A stretch of DNA of 64,000 nt from Flavipsychrobacter sp. (GTDB lineage: Bacteria > Bacteroidota > Bacteroidia > Chitinophagales > Chitinophagaceae): contig JAEUVZ010000050.1 in assembly GCA_016786665.1 (NCBI GenBank), positions 1 through 64,000 of the forward strand. Direction: 5' to 3'. Shown here one piece after another: positions 55,314-64,000 of the stretch. A program made the translations under genes and the position numbers. Under the pieces are notes generated by a model, which was given only the letters and a program-made list of their open reading frames with translations, had not been told where the DNA came from and ran no database searches. Positions within the stretch are counted from its first letter, which is position 1; each line of letters opens with the position of its first letter.

Positions 55314-56588
55314 ATGAAAAAAATAGTGTTGACAGCCGCTGCAATACTGGGTATGGCCACTGCTTATGCGCAGAACGCAGCGATACAGACTGCTAAGAAT
55401 TACCTGAGGGAGAACGACTACGACAATGCCGTAAAGTACATTAACCAGGCACTGGACGACCCCAGCACCAAGGATAAGCCTAAAACGCATTTTGCCAAGG
55501 GCGATATCTACATGCAAATGTTCCTGGATACCGCTTACAAAACAGACCCTCCGGCCAAAAGGCTCCAGGCATACAAAGATGCCGGTGAAGCTTACCTGAA
55601 AGTGATAGAACTGGATGCCGACTACGAGCGAGAAGACATTAACGCGAAGCTGGCATCGATAGCAACCGTGTATTACAATGAGGCAGTGACCAGGTACAAG
55701 ACCTCCTCTTACCAGGATGCCTACAACCTGTTCAGCAAGGTAGGCCAGATTGATGCACTGGAAGGAGGAAAGCGGACCAAAGAGATAGTAAAGATTTTTC
55801 CGCCATACAGCGAGGTAGTGGTGAACTCCAAGGAAATGAAGGGCTACAGCGCCATGAGCCTTAACAAGTACGATGAAGCGCTGGCCGCGTTCAAAGAACT
55901 GAAGAATGCAGGAAAGGCGTCACCCACCTTGTATATCTCCATGTCCGATGCGTATGACAAGCTGGCCAAGCGCGACGAGCAGCTGGCTATTATACAGGAA
56001 GGACGGAAAGCATATCCTGATGATGCGAACCTGCGCAATGAAGAGATCAACTTCTACATTGCCACTGATCGTACCAGCGAACTGACTTCCAAATTGGAAG
56101 AGGCCGTAGCGGCAGACCCAAACAATGCCGACCTGCACCATACCCTGGCCAATATTTACAACAACATGGCCAACCCGAAATCGGGTAACAAGCCGGCGAA
56201 TGCCGCCGAATTGACCGCTAAGGCGGAAGCCAGCTATCAAAAAGCAATCACCGCCAAGCCGGACAATGCGGAATACAACTTCAACTTCAGCGTGCTGTAT
56301 TACATGCAGGCCTACGATGTGGTACAGGAGATGAACAAACTGGGCGAGACACCGGAAGAAATGAAAAAGTACAAAGCACTCACCGCCGAAAAGGACGCGC
56401 TCTTTACAAAAGCCCTTCCCTTTGCCGAGAAAGCCTACGATTTGCTGGACGGTCGTGCCGACAAACTTACCGGTAAGGAGAAAGAGGTATACATAAGTGT
56501 ACTGGGAGAACTGATGGAATTGTATGGCAAAATGAACAAGTCTGAACAATACGCAAAAATCAAAGCCAAGAAGGAAGCGTATAAGTAA
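55314..56588 (+). CDS. Exported tetratricopeptide-repeat protein
   Basis: A 424-residue exported protein: signal MKKIVLTAAAILGMATAYAQ, followed by TPR-like helical pairs (for example NDYDNAVKYINQAL, YDEALAAFKELKNAG, EASYQKAITAKPDNAEYNF). TPR domains mediate protein binding. It has no C-terminal sorting domain, so it is probably periplasmic or inner-membrane linked. It lies 45 bases after gyrA; a TPR gene next to gyrA is, as I recall, a conserved arrangement in Bacteroidota. A strong terminator follows. Confidence 0.88.
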   Translation: MKKIVLTAAAILGMATAYAQNAAIQTAKNYLRENDYDNAVKYINQALDDPSTKDKPKTHFAKGDIYMQMFLDTAYKTDPPAKRLQAYKDAGEAYLKVIELDADYEREDINAKLASIATVYYNEAVTRYKTSSYQDAYNLFSKVGQIDALEGGKRTKEIVKIFPPYSEVVVNSKEMKGYSAMSLNKYDEALAAFKELKNAGKASPTLYISMSDAYDKLAKRDEQLAIIQEGRKAYPDDANLRNEEINFYIATDRTSELTSKLEEAVAADPNNADLHHTLANIYNNMANPKSGNKPANAAELTAKAEASYQKAITAKPDNAEYNFNFSVLYYMQAYDVVQEMNKLGETPEEMKKYKALTAEKDALFTKALPFAEKAYDLLDGRADKLTGKEKEVYISVLGELMELYGKMNKSEQYAKIKAKKEAYK

Positions 56589-56608
56589 TAGTAAATAAAT
56601 TTTTGTAG

Positions 56609-56645
56609 TAAAGCGCCGCCTGTATAGGGCGGCGCTTTATTTTAC
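56609..56645 (+). terminator. Rho-independent terminator after the TPR gene
   Basis: A perfect 12-bp stem TAAAGCGCCGCC / GGCGGCGCTTTA with a 7-base loop, followed by TTTTA. Confidence 0.9.
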
Positions 56646-56687
56646 CAGGGTGCGGAAGCTGGTAAGCTATTATGTCTCTTCTATTTC

Positions 56688-56695
56688 TATATTTG
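56688..56695 (+). promoter_or_regulatory. -7 promoter element (TATATTTG) for the first bestrophin gene
   Basis: Matches TAnnTTTG, 19 bases before the ATG. Confidence 0.5.
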
Positions 56696-56714
56696 TACAA
56701 ATAACCACTCACGA

Positions 56715-57602
56715 ATGCGCGCATACAACCCTAAAGACTGGGTCAACATTATTTTCCAGGTACATAAGGCGGATACTATACGGAAGTTGTTTCCGTTGCT
56801 GCTGTTTGTAGCCGCTTATTCAGGGGTAGTCGCCTTTTTCGAAATTGAATACCTGAACCTTTCGGAGCATAACTGGCTGAAGAATATCCCTATGATGCAC
56901 AACCTGCTGGGTTTTGCCATATCGATGCTGCTGGTCTTCCGTACCAATACCGCTTACGACCGATGGTGGGAGGGCCGCAAGCTTTGGGGGGCGCTGGTAA
57001 ACAACAGCCGCAACCTGGCCATTAAGATGAATATCATGCTTCCGCGGGAGGACAAGGAAACGCGGGAGTTTTTCAATAAGACAATACCGCTGTATGCGCA
57101 GGTATTGAAATCGCACCTCCAGTCGGATGTAACGAGGTTTATGCTCGATGAGGTAGAGCACCCTGAGTTTGCCGCCATGGCAGGGGAGAAGCACGTACCC
57201 AACCAGGTGGCGCAGAAAATGATAGAGCGGGTAAATGAACTGTACAAAGAAGGCATTATTACCGGCGACCAGTTGATAGTGCTCAATGCCGAACTGCAAT
57301 CGTTCACCGATATTTGCGGGGCGTGTGAGCGGATTAAAAATACACCGATACCATACTCTTACAGCGCCTTCATTAAGAAGTTCATCCTGGTGTATGTTAT
57401 CACCTTACCGCTGGGCTATGTATTTTCGATGGGGTACCTGGTGATACCGGTAGTGTCGTTCATTTTTTATGTATTGGCGAGCCTGGAACTGGTAGCCGAG
57501 GAAATAGAAGACCCCTTTGGGATAGACCCCAACGACCTGCCCATGGAGAAAATATCGGAGAACATAGCGAAGCACGTAGGGGAGATACTGGCACCGCAGT
57601 AA
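56715..57602 (+). CDS. Bestrophin-family ion channel (copy 1)
   Basis: A 295-residue bestrophin-like membrane protein. Four helices are visible (the first two about 25-45 and 61-78). Family motifs are LLGFAISMLLVFRTNTAYDRWWEGRKLWG and PIPYSYSAFIKKFILVYVITLPLG, and the acidic EEIEDPFG in the C-terminus. Bestrophins form pentameric channels; bacterial members conduct cations. A second, only distantly similar copy lies at 61722 on the other strand. Confidence 0.92.
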   Translation: MRAYNPKDWVNIIFQVHKADTIRKLFPLLLFVAAYSGVVAFFEIEYLNLSEHNWLKNIPMMHNLLGFAISMLLVFRTNTAYDRWWEGRKLWGALVNNSRNLAIKMNIMLPREDKETREFFNKTIPLYAQVLKSHLQSDVTRFMLDEVEHPEFAAMAGEKHVPNQVAQKMIERVNELYKEGIITGDQLIVLNAELQSFTDICGACERIKNTPIPYSYSAFIKKFILVYVITLPLGYVFSMGYLVIPVVSFIFYVLASLELVAEEIEDPFGIDPNDLPMEKISENIAKHVGEILAPQ

Positions 57603-57684
57603 TAATAATAAAATTATTGTTAAGCAGATTTTAATCCAGTAGCGGATGGATGGGCTTATGCCTGGTGGGTGGATAAGTATCTAT

Positions 57685-58704
57685 CTATAATTCCTTCAGG
57701 CCTATCATGCGGTTCTTCTCCGGGTCCCAGACTTTCAGGCGGAAGCAGGCAATAATAGCCGGCAGCGAAAAGTAAGTAACCCGCGGAGCCTGTAATTCGG
57801 GCAGCGCATTCATCGCCTCCTCCAGCCGGTAAAAGGGAATCCGGGAATTGAGGTGGTGTACGTGGTGATAGCCTATATTGGCGGTACACCATTTCAGGAA
57901 AGGGTTCATCACCATGTAGCTGGAAGACTCCAGGGCGGCGTTCTCGTATTTCCAGTCGCAATTATCAGCAAAAGTTACATCAGGAAAATTGTGCTGGGCA
58001 TAGAACAGGTAGGCCCCTATGGCCGAAGAGACCAGGAACGGCACGAACATGGAAATCAGCCATACCTGCCAGCCGAAGAACACCACCACCAGGGTACTGA
58101 TAGTAAAGTGCAGGATAAGCGCCAGGAGCGAATCGTAGTGCTTGGAAGGAGAACTTAAAAACGAACTGACACACATGCCGAACATGAACATGCTGAAATA
58201 GCCCAGTATAATAGTGAGCGGGTGGCGAACGGCCAGGTAGGCGGTGCGCTCTTTCCGGGTCATGGAAAGGAATTTCTTCTTGCTGGCAATGGGGTACGAA
58301 CCGATGCTGGCGCTGAAGAGCTTGGAGTTATGGTTGTGGTGATAGTCGTGCGAGCGCTTCCAGATGCTGGGGGGCACCAGTACCAGTATGCCATACAGGT
58401 ACATAATAGCGCTGGCCAGTGGCGAGCGGTGCAGGATGGTATGATGCAGAAAATCGTGGTAGATAACAAACATGCGCACCATCAGCAACGCGGTAAGCAC
58501 GCTGAAGCAAAGCTGCACCGGTACTAAGGGAACCAGGAACGTTCCGGAAAGACTGCCCAGCAGCAGCAGCAGCGTAGTAACCAGGTACAGCCAGCTTTTC
58601 CGCTTGTCCTCGCGGGCAAACGGCTTCGTGGCAAGGATGAGTTCCTTGCCGTTGCGCCCGCTGATGGGCGTGAGTGGTTTGCTATGTGGCGTCGTGTCTG
58701 TCAC
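57685..58704 (-). CDS. Membrane fatty acid desaturase
   Basis: A 339-residue diiron desaturase. The three histidine boxes are present: HDFLHH (from His83), HDYHHNHN (from His119) and YHHVHH (about residue 275). Helices flank them in the usual pattern. The start is GTG at 58704, the same base as the last G of the TAG stop of the upstream LpxL-like gene (TAGTG), which suggests translational coupling. The pairing with an acyltransferase points to membrane-lipid or lipid A acyl-chain modification; the target is inferred. Confidence 0.9.
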   Translation of the reverse strand: MTDTTPHSKPLTPISGRNGKELILATKPFAREDKRKSWLYLVTTLLLLLGSLSGTFLVPLVPVQLCFSVLTALLMVRMFVIYHDFLHHTILHRSPLASAIMYLYGILVLVPPSIWKRSHDYHHNHNSKLFSASIGSYPIASKKKFLSMTRKERTAYLAVRHPLTIILGYFSMFMFGMCVSSFLSSPSKHYDSLLALILHFTISTLVVVFFGWQVWLISMFVPFLVSSAIGAYLFYAQHNFPDVTFADNCDWKYENAALESSSYMVMNPFLKWCTANIGYHHVHHLNSRIPFYRLEEAMNALPELQAPRVTYFSLPAIIACFRLKVWDPEKNRMIGLKEL

Positions 58705-59588
58705 TATACATCAGCTGGCCGCTTGTGTTTCCACCTCCTGTGCGACCAAAGCCAGGTTTCGGGTTGCAGCATTATATCCTTTTCCAGTCTGCGGGTATGC
58801 CGTTCAGATATTTCGCCGTCGGTGGTTTGTTTAGGGTCTTCCACCAGCATTTCTACATGCATTTCGTAGTAGCCCCGCTTCACCCGGCGCACATTGGAGT
58901 ACACTACGGGATAGCCTATTTTTCGTGCTATCACCTCCGTGCCTTTAAATACCGGGGTGTCCTGGTTAAGGAACATCGTCCAGTGGGCGCCCTGCAGGTT
59001 CGATGGGGTCTGGTCGGCGATAAAGGCGGTCGCATTCAGTTCCTCCCGGTTTTGGAGCATGTCTTTATAGGTATCCTTCATCGCAATGAGTTTGGTGCCA
59101 AAGGTCATACGCATCTTCCGGATGAGGTTATTGAATCGCTGGTCTTTCAGCGGGTGGTAGATAACATAAAGCTGGTGATGGAGCAGTAGGCTGAACGTGT
59201 TGCCCGCCCATTCCCAGTTGCCCTGGTGCCCCAGCACTAATATAATGCTCTTGTTCTCTGCCGATAGCCTTTCAAACAATTTTACCGAATCTTCGTCAAA
59301 GTAACAATGCTTCAGCATAGATTGTTTACTGATAGTCAGCGTCTTAAATGTTTCCAGGAACAGGTCGCAGAGGTATTTATAAAACTTCTTTCGGATGGCC
59401 TTTAGTTCCTCATCGGTCTTGTTGGGGAAGGAGTTTTTCAGGTTGGTCAGCACCACTTCTTTCCGGTAGCCTATCACATGATACAGCAGGAAATACACCC
59501 CATCAGAAACCAGGTACAATACCGGGAATGGCAACAAAGACAATAAATAAATGAACGGTAATGCTATGTAATATAAAATGGCTGACAC
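58704..59588 (-). CDS. LpxL/HtrB-like lysophospholipid or lipid A acyltransferase
   Basis: A 294-residue membrane-associated acyltransferase of the lipid A late-acyltransferase family. It has an N-terminal hydrophobic segment (about 3-27), the catalytic HxxxxE motif GHQGNWEW (His121, Glu126), then the PLKDQRFNNLIRKMR segment and the ADQTPSN motif. The frame starts with GTG at 59588. It is coupled to the desaturase by a TAGTG overlap. A -7-like element (TATCTTTA, 59608-59615) lies upstream. Confidence 0.9.
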   Translation of the reverse strand: MSAILYYIALPFIYLLSLLPFPVLYLVSDGVYFLLYHVIGYRKEVVLTNLKNSFPNKTDEELKAIRKKFYKYLCDLFLETFKTLTISKQSMLKHCYFDEDSVKLFERLSAENKSIILVLGHQGNWEWAGNTFSLLLHHQLYVIYHPLKDQRFNNLIRKMRMTFGTKLIAMKDTYKDMLQNREELNATAFIADQTPSNLQGAHWTMFLNQDTPVFKGTEVIARKIGYPVVYSNVRRVKRGYYEMHVEMLVEDPKQTTDGEISERHTRRLEKDIMLQPETWLWSHRRWKHKRPADV

Positions 59589-59742
59589 CCTACTGCTCTT
59601 GAATTCGTAAAGATAGAACGATATAGCGGAATTGCCTGAATAGTATTCACCAACATATCACCCAAGTGTAAATAAATGTGCCGATTCGCCGATAAAGAAC
59701 CCGCCTCCACCGAAATATGACCGCGGGAGGCAATAAGTGGCC

Positions 59743-59750
59743 TAACTTTG
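59743..59750 (+). promoter_or_regulatory. -7 promoter element (TAACTTTG) for the ABC exporter
   Basis: Matches TAnnTTTG, 23 bases before the ATG. Confidence 0.5.
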
Positions 59751-59773
59751 CAGGCAATTAAATTCAGATCAAT

Positions 59774-61636
59774 ATGGCCCGTCCACGGCACATGAGTGAT
59801 GGTAACGAGAAAGATGAAGCGCCCAAGCTTAAATTTACCAAAGAGAATATTAAAGAAAGCCTTGTTATATTCCGGTACATAAAGCCATACCGGCGCCAGT
59901 TCATTTCAGGGCTGGTGGTGATTGCCTTGTCGGCGCTTACCACTATGGCCTTCCCCAAGCTGCTCCAGGAACTGATAGATACCGTGAATCCTGACAAGTC
60001 TGCCGGGGGTATGAAGTTGCCCATGGGCGATTTTAATATAGTCGGGCACCTGCCCCTTACTTCGGGACAGATAGCCCTGGCTATGGTAGCGCTCCTCTGC
60101 GTACAGATGATTGTTTCTTATCTGCGTGTTTACTTCCTTACCTATGTAGGGGAGCACTCGGTGGCCGATATGCGCAAGCACGTGTACAGCAAAATGATCA
60201 CCATGAATATGGATTTCTTTGCCAAGCGCCGGGTAGGGGAATTAAGCAGCCGCATCCTGTCTGATATTACACAAATACAGGATACCATATCTACGATATT
60301 GCCCGAGATTCTCAGGGGCATCCTTACGCTGGTAATAGGCATGACGTTGATTTTTGTTATGTCTCACAAGCTGGGCTTGCTGATGCTTTCGGTAGTGCCG
60401 GTTATTGTATTGATTGCCATACTATTTAGTAAGGCTATCAAGAAGTACAGCCGTACCGCTCAAGACCAGCTGGCAGATACCGGCACCATACTGCAGGAGT
60501 CGCTCCAGGGCATCAACAATGTGAAATCGTTTACTAATGAATGGTATGAGATAAGGCGTTATAATCACTCTATAAATCAGTTAGTTAAGACTACTATTCA
60601 AACCGGAAGGTTTCGCGGGCTATTTATCGCTACTATGCTGTTTACCCTCTTCGGTACCATAGTATTGCTGGTGTGGTACAGTACCGGGCTGATGGAGGCC
60701 GGTGAGCTGACTTTTGGTAACCTGACGGCTTTTGTGGTGTACACCGTCTTTGTAGGAGGCACTATGGGGGGATTTGCAGATATGTTCAGCCAGCTGCAAA
60801 AAACCATGGGCGCTACCCAGCGCGTGCGAGAACTGCTGAAAGAGGAGAGCGAGGACATAACCCTGAAAGATATAGAGGTTAAAAGCCAATATAAGCTCAG
60901 CGGGAATGTACGGTTCGAGCATGTGGCCTTTACCTACCAAAGCCGGAAGGACAACCCCGTGCTGAAAGATATATCGCTGGAAGCGGCCAGCGGCCAGCAG
61001 ATAGCCATTGTGGGGCCCAGTGGTGCCGGCAAAAGTACCCTGATATCGCTTCTGCTGCATTATTATACCGCCGACAGCGGGCGCATTCTCTTTGACGATA
61101 AGGACATACGCGATATCCCTCTCACCCAGCTCCGGAAGCAGATGGCCCTGGTACCCCAGGATGTACTCCTGTTTGGTGGCACCATCCGGGAGAACATCGC
61201 CTATGGAAAGCCCAGCGCATCGGAAGAAGAAATTGAGGAAGCAGCCCGTAAAGCCAACGCCCACAAGTTCATTTCCGGCTTCCCGGAGAAGTACGATACT
61301 GTAGTAGGAGAGCGGGGCGTAAAACTTTCCGGTGGACAGCGCCAGCGTATTGCCATCGCCCGCGCTATACTAAAGGACCCGGCTATACTGATACTGGACG
61401 AAGCCACCAGTTCGCTGGACTCTGAATCGGAACAACAAGTTCAGGAAGCATTGTATAACTTAATGAAAAACAGGACTTCATTCGTTATTGCACACCGGCT
61501 TTCCACCATCCGCTCAGCGGATAAGATCATTGTGCTGGAAGGCGGGTATGTAAAAGAACAGGGAACCCATAGCCAGCTTCTGGATATACAAGATGGTCTC
61601 TATAAGAACTTGAACAGGCTTCAGGTAGAACTTTAG
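59774..61636 (+). CDS. ABC exporter, permease and ATPase fused (MsbA-like)
   Basis: A 620-residue half-transporter. The N-terminal membrane domain has six helices (about residues 40-340). The ATPase has Walker A GPSGAGKST (about 414-422), a Q-loop, the signature LSGGQRQR, Walker B ILILDEATSSLD and the H-loop His in VIAHRLSTI. Divergent transcription with the LpxL-like gene fits a lipid-export role, but homologues move many substrates. ATG start; a bidirectional terminator follows. Confidence 0.95.
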   Translation: MARPRHMSDGNEKDEAPKLKFTKENIKESLVIFRYIKPYRRQFISGLVVIALSALTTMAFPKLLQELIDTVNPDKSAGGMKLPMGDFNIVGHLPLTSGQIALAMVALLCVQMIVSYLRVYFLTYVGEHSVADMRKHVYSKMITMNMDFFAKRRVGELSSRILSDITQIQDTISTILPEILRGILTLVIGMTLIFVMSHKLGLLMLSVVPVIVLIAILFSKAIKKYSRTAQDQLADTGTILQESLQGINNVKSFTNEWYEIRRYNHSINQLVKTTIQTGRFRGLFIATMLFTLFGTIVLLVWYSTGLMEAGELTFGNLTAFVVYTVFVGGTMGGFADMFSQLQKTMGATQRVRELLKEESEDITLKDIEVKSQYKLSGNVRFEHVAFTYQSRKDNPVLKDISLEAASGQQIAIVGPSGAGKSTLISLLLHYYTADSGRILFDDKDIRDIPLTQLRKQMALVPQDVLLFGGTIRENIAYGKPSASEEEIEEAARKANAHKFISGFPEKYDTVVGERGVKLSGGQRQRIAIARAILKDPAILILDEATSSLDSESEQQVQEALYNLMKNRTSFVIAHRLSTIRSADKIIVLEGGYVKEQGTHSQLLDIQDGLYKNLNRLQVEL

Positions 61637-61650
61637 ATAAGGTGATGTAA

Positions 61651-61692
61651 CAAAAAATAAGGAGAGGTGACGAAAACCTCTCCTACTTTTAC
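61651..61692. terminator. Bidirectional terminator between ABC exporter and second bestrophin
   Basis: GGAGAGGT pairs with ACCTCTCC around GACGAAA. On the minus strand the hairpin is followed by TTATTTTTTG, and on the plus strand by TACTTTTA. Confidence 0.75.
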
Positions 61693-61721
61693 ACCTATTT
61701 GCCTATTTCGTCGCGCTTGCT

Positions 61722-62645
61722 CTACAGGATGTAGAACTGCCCGCGATGGCCAGACACTCTTTGCTGCTCCATTTTTTCCAGACCCTGGTGGTCTTTGAGC
61801 ATTTGTTTCAAATCTTTTTCAATATTGGTGGCGATGGTAGTCATCGGGGTATCCGTTGGTTTGTTCTCAAACGGATCCTGCAGATGTATCGCCATTTTCT
61901 CTATCAGGAGGAACGATGCCGCAACAGCCATAGCGAATGGTATGGTTAAATAACCAAAAAACGATATAAGGCAGAACGGCAGCAACAGGATAAAGAAGTG
62001 CATCGCCAGGTGAATGTACAGGCTATACGTAGACGGGAACACCGTATTCTTTATCCGCTCACACTTACCCATCGAGTCGCACAGCCGGCTGATAGTACTA
62101 TCTATTTCCACTTGCTGAAATTCGTTGATCCAACCCTGGTTCATAGCCCAAACCACATCGCGGGAGTGCAGTTCCAGTATACCTACCGGTACATTAGAAT
62201 AATTAGACAGGTATTCTATGTCCCGCTTGTTCAGGTATTTGTCCAGGTTCTCATAAGGGTCTTCACCCCGCAGTGAGCGGCCCAGGGCGTGGTTCCAGGC
62301 CATCTGGCGCTTCACTATCCGGTCCTGCAGGTGCTTTATCTCTTCCACATCTACCTGGCGCGACATATAGGTCAGTACCTGGCGGGCGAAGGAGCGGGAA
62401 TCGTTCACTATCGCACCCCATATAATACGGGCCTCCCACCAGCGCTCATAAGCCTGGTTCGACCGGAAACCCAGCAGCAGGGATATAACCGTACCCAATA
62501 TCATAGGTACGGAAATGGGTATAGAAAAATCTATATATCGCTCATGTATGAAAGTAATGGCAGCGGTATAAATCGATATCAAAATAATTTCATACTTGAT
62601 CTTCCCAAATACATACTTAAACGGAACTCCTTTCTTCAACAGCAT
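61722..62645 (-). CDS. Bestrophin-family ion channel (copy 2)
   Basis: A 307-residue bestrophin-like protein. Family motifs are LLGFRSNQAYERWWEARIIWGAIVN (about 60-85) and the PSTYSLYIHLAMHFFILLLPF helix, ending with the acidic IHLQDPFENKPTD. The ATG at 62645 is preferred to an upstream in-frame TTG (62660). Identity to copy 1 is limited to the family core, so the pair does not look like a recent duplication. Confidence 0.92.
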   Translation of the reverse strand: MLLKKGVPFKYVFGKIKYEIILISIYTAAITFIHERYIDFSIPISVPMILGTVISLLLGFRSNQAYERWWEARIIWGAIVNDSRSFARQVLTYMSRQVDVEEIKHLQDRIVKRQMAWNHALGRSLRGEDPYENLDKYLNKRDIEYLSNYSNVPVGILELHSRDVVWAMNQGWINEFQQVEIDSTISRLCDSMGKCERIKNTVFPSTYSLYIHLAMHFFILLLPFCLISFFGYLTIPFAMAVAASFLLIEKMAIHLQDPFENKPTDTPMTTIATNIEKDLKQMLKDHQGLEKMEQQRVSGHRGQFYIL

Positions 62646-62701
62646 ACACCAAAATTTCAATTGTGAATCAAGCCTTATCTATTAATCGCAGCCGGGCACA
62701 T

Positions 62702-63184
62702 TTAGTAGGTAGAAAGGAACAACTCAGATAGGGTAGACTCTTCAGTCACCTTCTTCGCTTTCGCATCTACGCTCAGGGCTAGTGTTTTAAACTTCGACTT
62801 CCGGATGAACGGAATAGTGTCGATGCTATACTTATATGTTTCTTTGTATTTGTGCTGGTCGTTGTAGATAATACAATCCACATTGTTCGCCTCCACAAAG
62901 TCATTGAACGCCAGCGGGCTGTTGCCATAGAAGAATAGGGTCTTCATCACTTTTATCTGCGATGAGTACTTGTTCTTCAGCACCTGGCAAGCGTCATTAT
63001 AATCATTGGTAATATAAGTGCTGGTAACCTTTTTCGACATGAACAGCAAATCGCTGATACTGTTGGCGACATACACCCCATGGAATAAAACGATTTCAAC
63101 CGGCTCACTAAATTGCTCCACCACACTGTGTATCACATTCAGAGAGGAGATACTGAAGTCGGTGGGAATTAATATCTTTTTCAT
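62702..63184 (-). CDS. Single-domain universal stress protein
   Basis: A 160-residue UspA-fold protein. The N-terminus MKKILIPTDFSISSLNVI is typical (beta strand, then PTDFS). The later Gly-x2-Gly-type nucleotide loop of ATP-binding Usp proteins is not evident. The start is ATG 63184; an upstream TTG (63193) is not needed. Many Bacteroidota Usp proteins are two-domain (about 270-280 residues), whereas this one has a single domain. It is 57 bases upstream of the second bestrophin gene on the same strand. Confidence 0.82.
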   Translation of the reverse strand: MKKILIPTDFSISSLNVIHSVVEQFSEPVEIVLFHGVYVANSISDLLFMSKKVTSTYITNDYNDACQVLKNKYSSQIKVMKTLFFYGNSPLAFNDFVEANNVDCIIYNDQHKYKETYKYSIDTIPFIRKSKFKTLALSVDAKAKKVTEESTLSELFLSTY

Positions 63185-63316
63185 ACACAACAATTTTATA
63201 GTTATCGTTCGATTTGGTACTACAAAATTGATGTATGTACATTAGCCCCCTTTAAAGGCTTAATGAGATGTTGCTTAGAATGTGGCTAGAAATCGATTAA
63301 AATCGCTATGCGTTTT

Positions 63317-64000
63317 CTAATCGTTTACTAATATGGGCAGGGTAATGTGTACCTCCGTGCCTACATTTTCCATCGATTCTACCAGTAGGTCGCCCTTGTG
63401 CATGCGGATGATATTACGTGCCAGCGGCAGCCCTATACCATACCCTTTGAACGGGATTGTGTTAGACGCCCGGAAGAAGGGGTCGTAGATATACGATATT
63501 TCGCGGGCCGGTATCCCCACGCCCGAGTCTTTCACTATTATGATCAGCCGTTCGTTGGTGGCGGCCAGCCCTACGATAACCGGTGCGTTGTTAGAGTATT
63601 TGCACCCGTTAAGTATTATATTACTGAGGGCCAGCTTCAGCAGTTGGGCGTTGCCCGATACTTTCAGCCGTTCCTCATCTTCGGGTATCAGGCTATAGTC
63701 TATATGTACCTGGTTGTTGGGGTTAATGTTATCCAGTTCTTCCTTCACCTCCCATATCAGCTCATCTATGCGTATTTCGTCCCATACCTGTTTCATCCCG
63801 TTAAAGCCCGTCTGGGCCAGGTTCAGCAGGCTGCGGATGATGTGCTGCAGTCGCTCCGCCTCCGACAGTATGGTATGGAGCGAGGCTTTTATCTCTTCAG
63901 GTTCGCGCTCGCGGCCCAGCGATAGCTCGGCCTCGCCTATGATCACGGTAAGCGGGGTACTCAGCTCGTGAGAGGCGTTGCTCACAAAGTTGTTCTGTGT
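63317..64000 (-). CDS. Sensor histidine kinase, 5' end missing
   Basis: The last 227 residues of a sensor histidine kinase; the frame runs off the right edge, so the sensor part is not seen. The phospho-acceptor box is FVSNASHELSTPLT, followed by the N box (NIILNGCKYSNN), G1 (DSGVGIP), the F box (DPFFRA) and G2 (GYGIGLPLARNI). All catalytic motifs are intact. The partner regulator is outside the window. Confidence 0.93.
   Translation of the reverse strand, partial: TQNNFVSNASHELSTPLTVIIGEAELSLGREREPEEIKASLHTILSEAERLQHIIRSLLNLAQTGFNGMKQVWDEIRIDELIWEVKEELDNINPNNQVHIDYSLIPEDEERLKVSGNAQLLKLALSNIILNGCKYSNNAPVIVGLAATNERLIIIVKDSGVGIPAREISYIYDPFFRASNTIPFKGYGIGLPLARNIIRMHKGDLLVESMENVGTEVHITLPILVND

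Overview
The window looks like a chromosomal segment of a member of the Bacteroidota, most likely the Chitinophagales. The grounds are: type IX secretion (T9SS) cargo with C-terminal sorting domains, GldL-like and GldM-like proteins, a long (311-residue) NusB, Bacteroidota-type ClpS, a fused E1 alpha/beta dehydrogenase, S46 and DPP IV peptidases, DUF1573/DUF4476/DUF6438 proteins, and a -7 promoter element TAnnTTTG in front of many genes. No rRNA, tRNA, CRISPR array, transposase, integrase or phage structural gene was seen. The strain name cannot be read from the sequence.

Layout. 1-5300: the end of an S46 dipeptidyl-peptidase, two tandem T9SS-cargo paralogues and a DUF6438 lipoprotein. 5321-11465: dprA, rimO and der, separated by two unusual non-coding repeat arrays (6464-7083 and 10037-10609). 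The second array runs into a small DUF559 nuclease-like gene that has an inverted copy of the same repeat on its other side. 11464-13760: an AT-rich islet with one unrecognised 524-residue membrane protein between hairpin-bearing flanks. 13761-22000: pdhB, a BCCP/DUF4476/lipoprotein cluster, an M1 aminopeptidase and the nusB-DUF1573-yajC-coaE cluster. 22156-34900: an FAD oxidoreductase, YpfJ, a SpoU methyltransferase, clpS, DPP IV, YihY, a thioredoxin-like protein, miaE, a Tat-type PLP enzyme, a VOC protein, an M28 peptidase and an antiporter. 35005-37494: a GldM-C-like protein, a CNNM/CorC protein and a lipoprotein. 37499-46463: the fused E1 enzyme, then a plus-strand run YfhO, acyltransferase, flippase, KirBac channel and ornithine aminotransferase. 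46530-52435: pyrR-pyrB with a heptamer repeat between them, a GldL-like protein, accD, smpB, a saccharopine-dehydrogenase-family protein and a thioesterase. 52596-64000: gyrA-TPR, two bestrophins, desaturase-LpxL, an MsbA-like ABC exporter, a universal stress protein and the 3' part of a histidine kinase gene.

Most of the window is ordinary housekeeping DNA. Five peptidases are present (S46, S9 and M28 exported; M1 a lipoprotein; YpfJ membrane-anchored), which suggests a protein-degrading lifestyle. The accessory signals that deserve attention are the two repeat arrays and their link to DUF559, the AT-rich islet, the orphan GldL-like and GldM-like T9SS relatives, and the heptamer array between pyrR and pyrB. 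Function calls rest on reading motifs by eye. No database search was possible.
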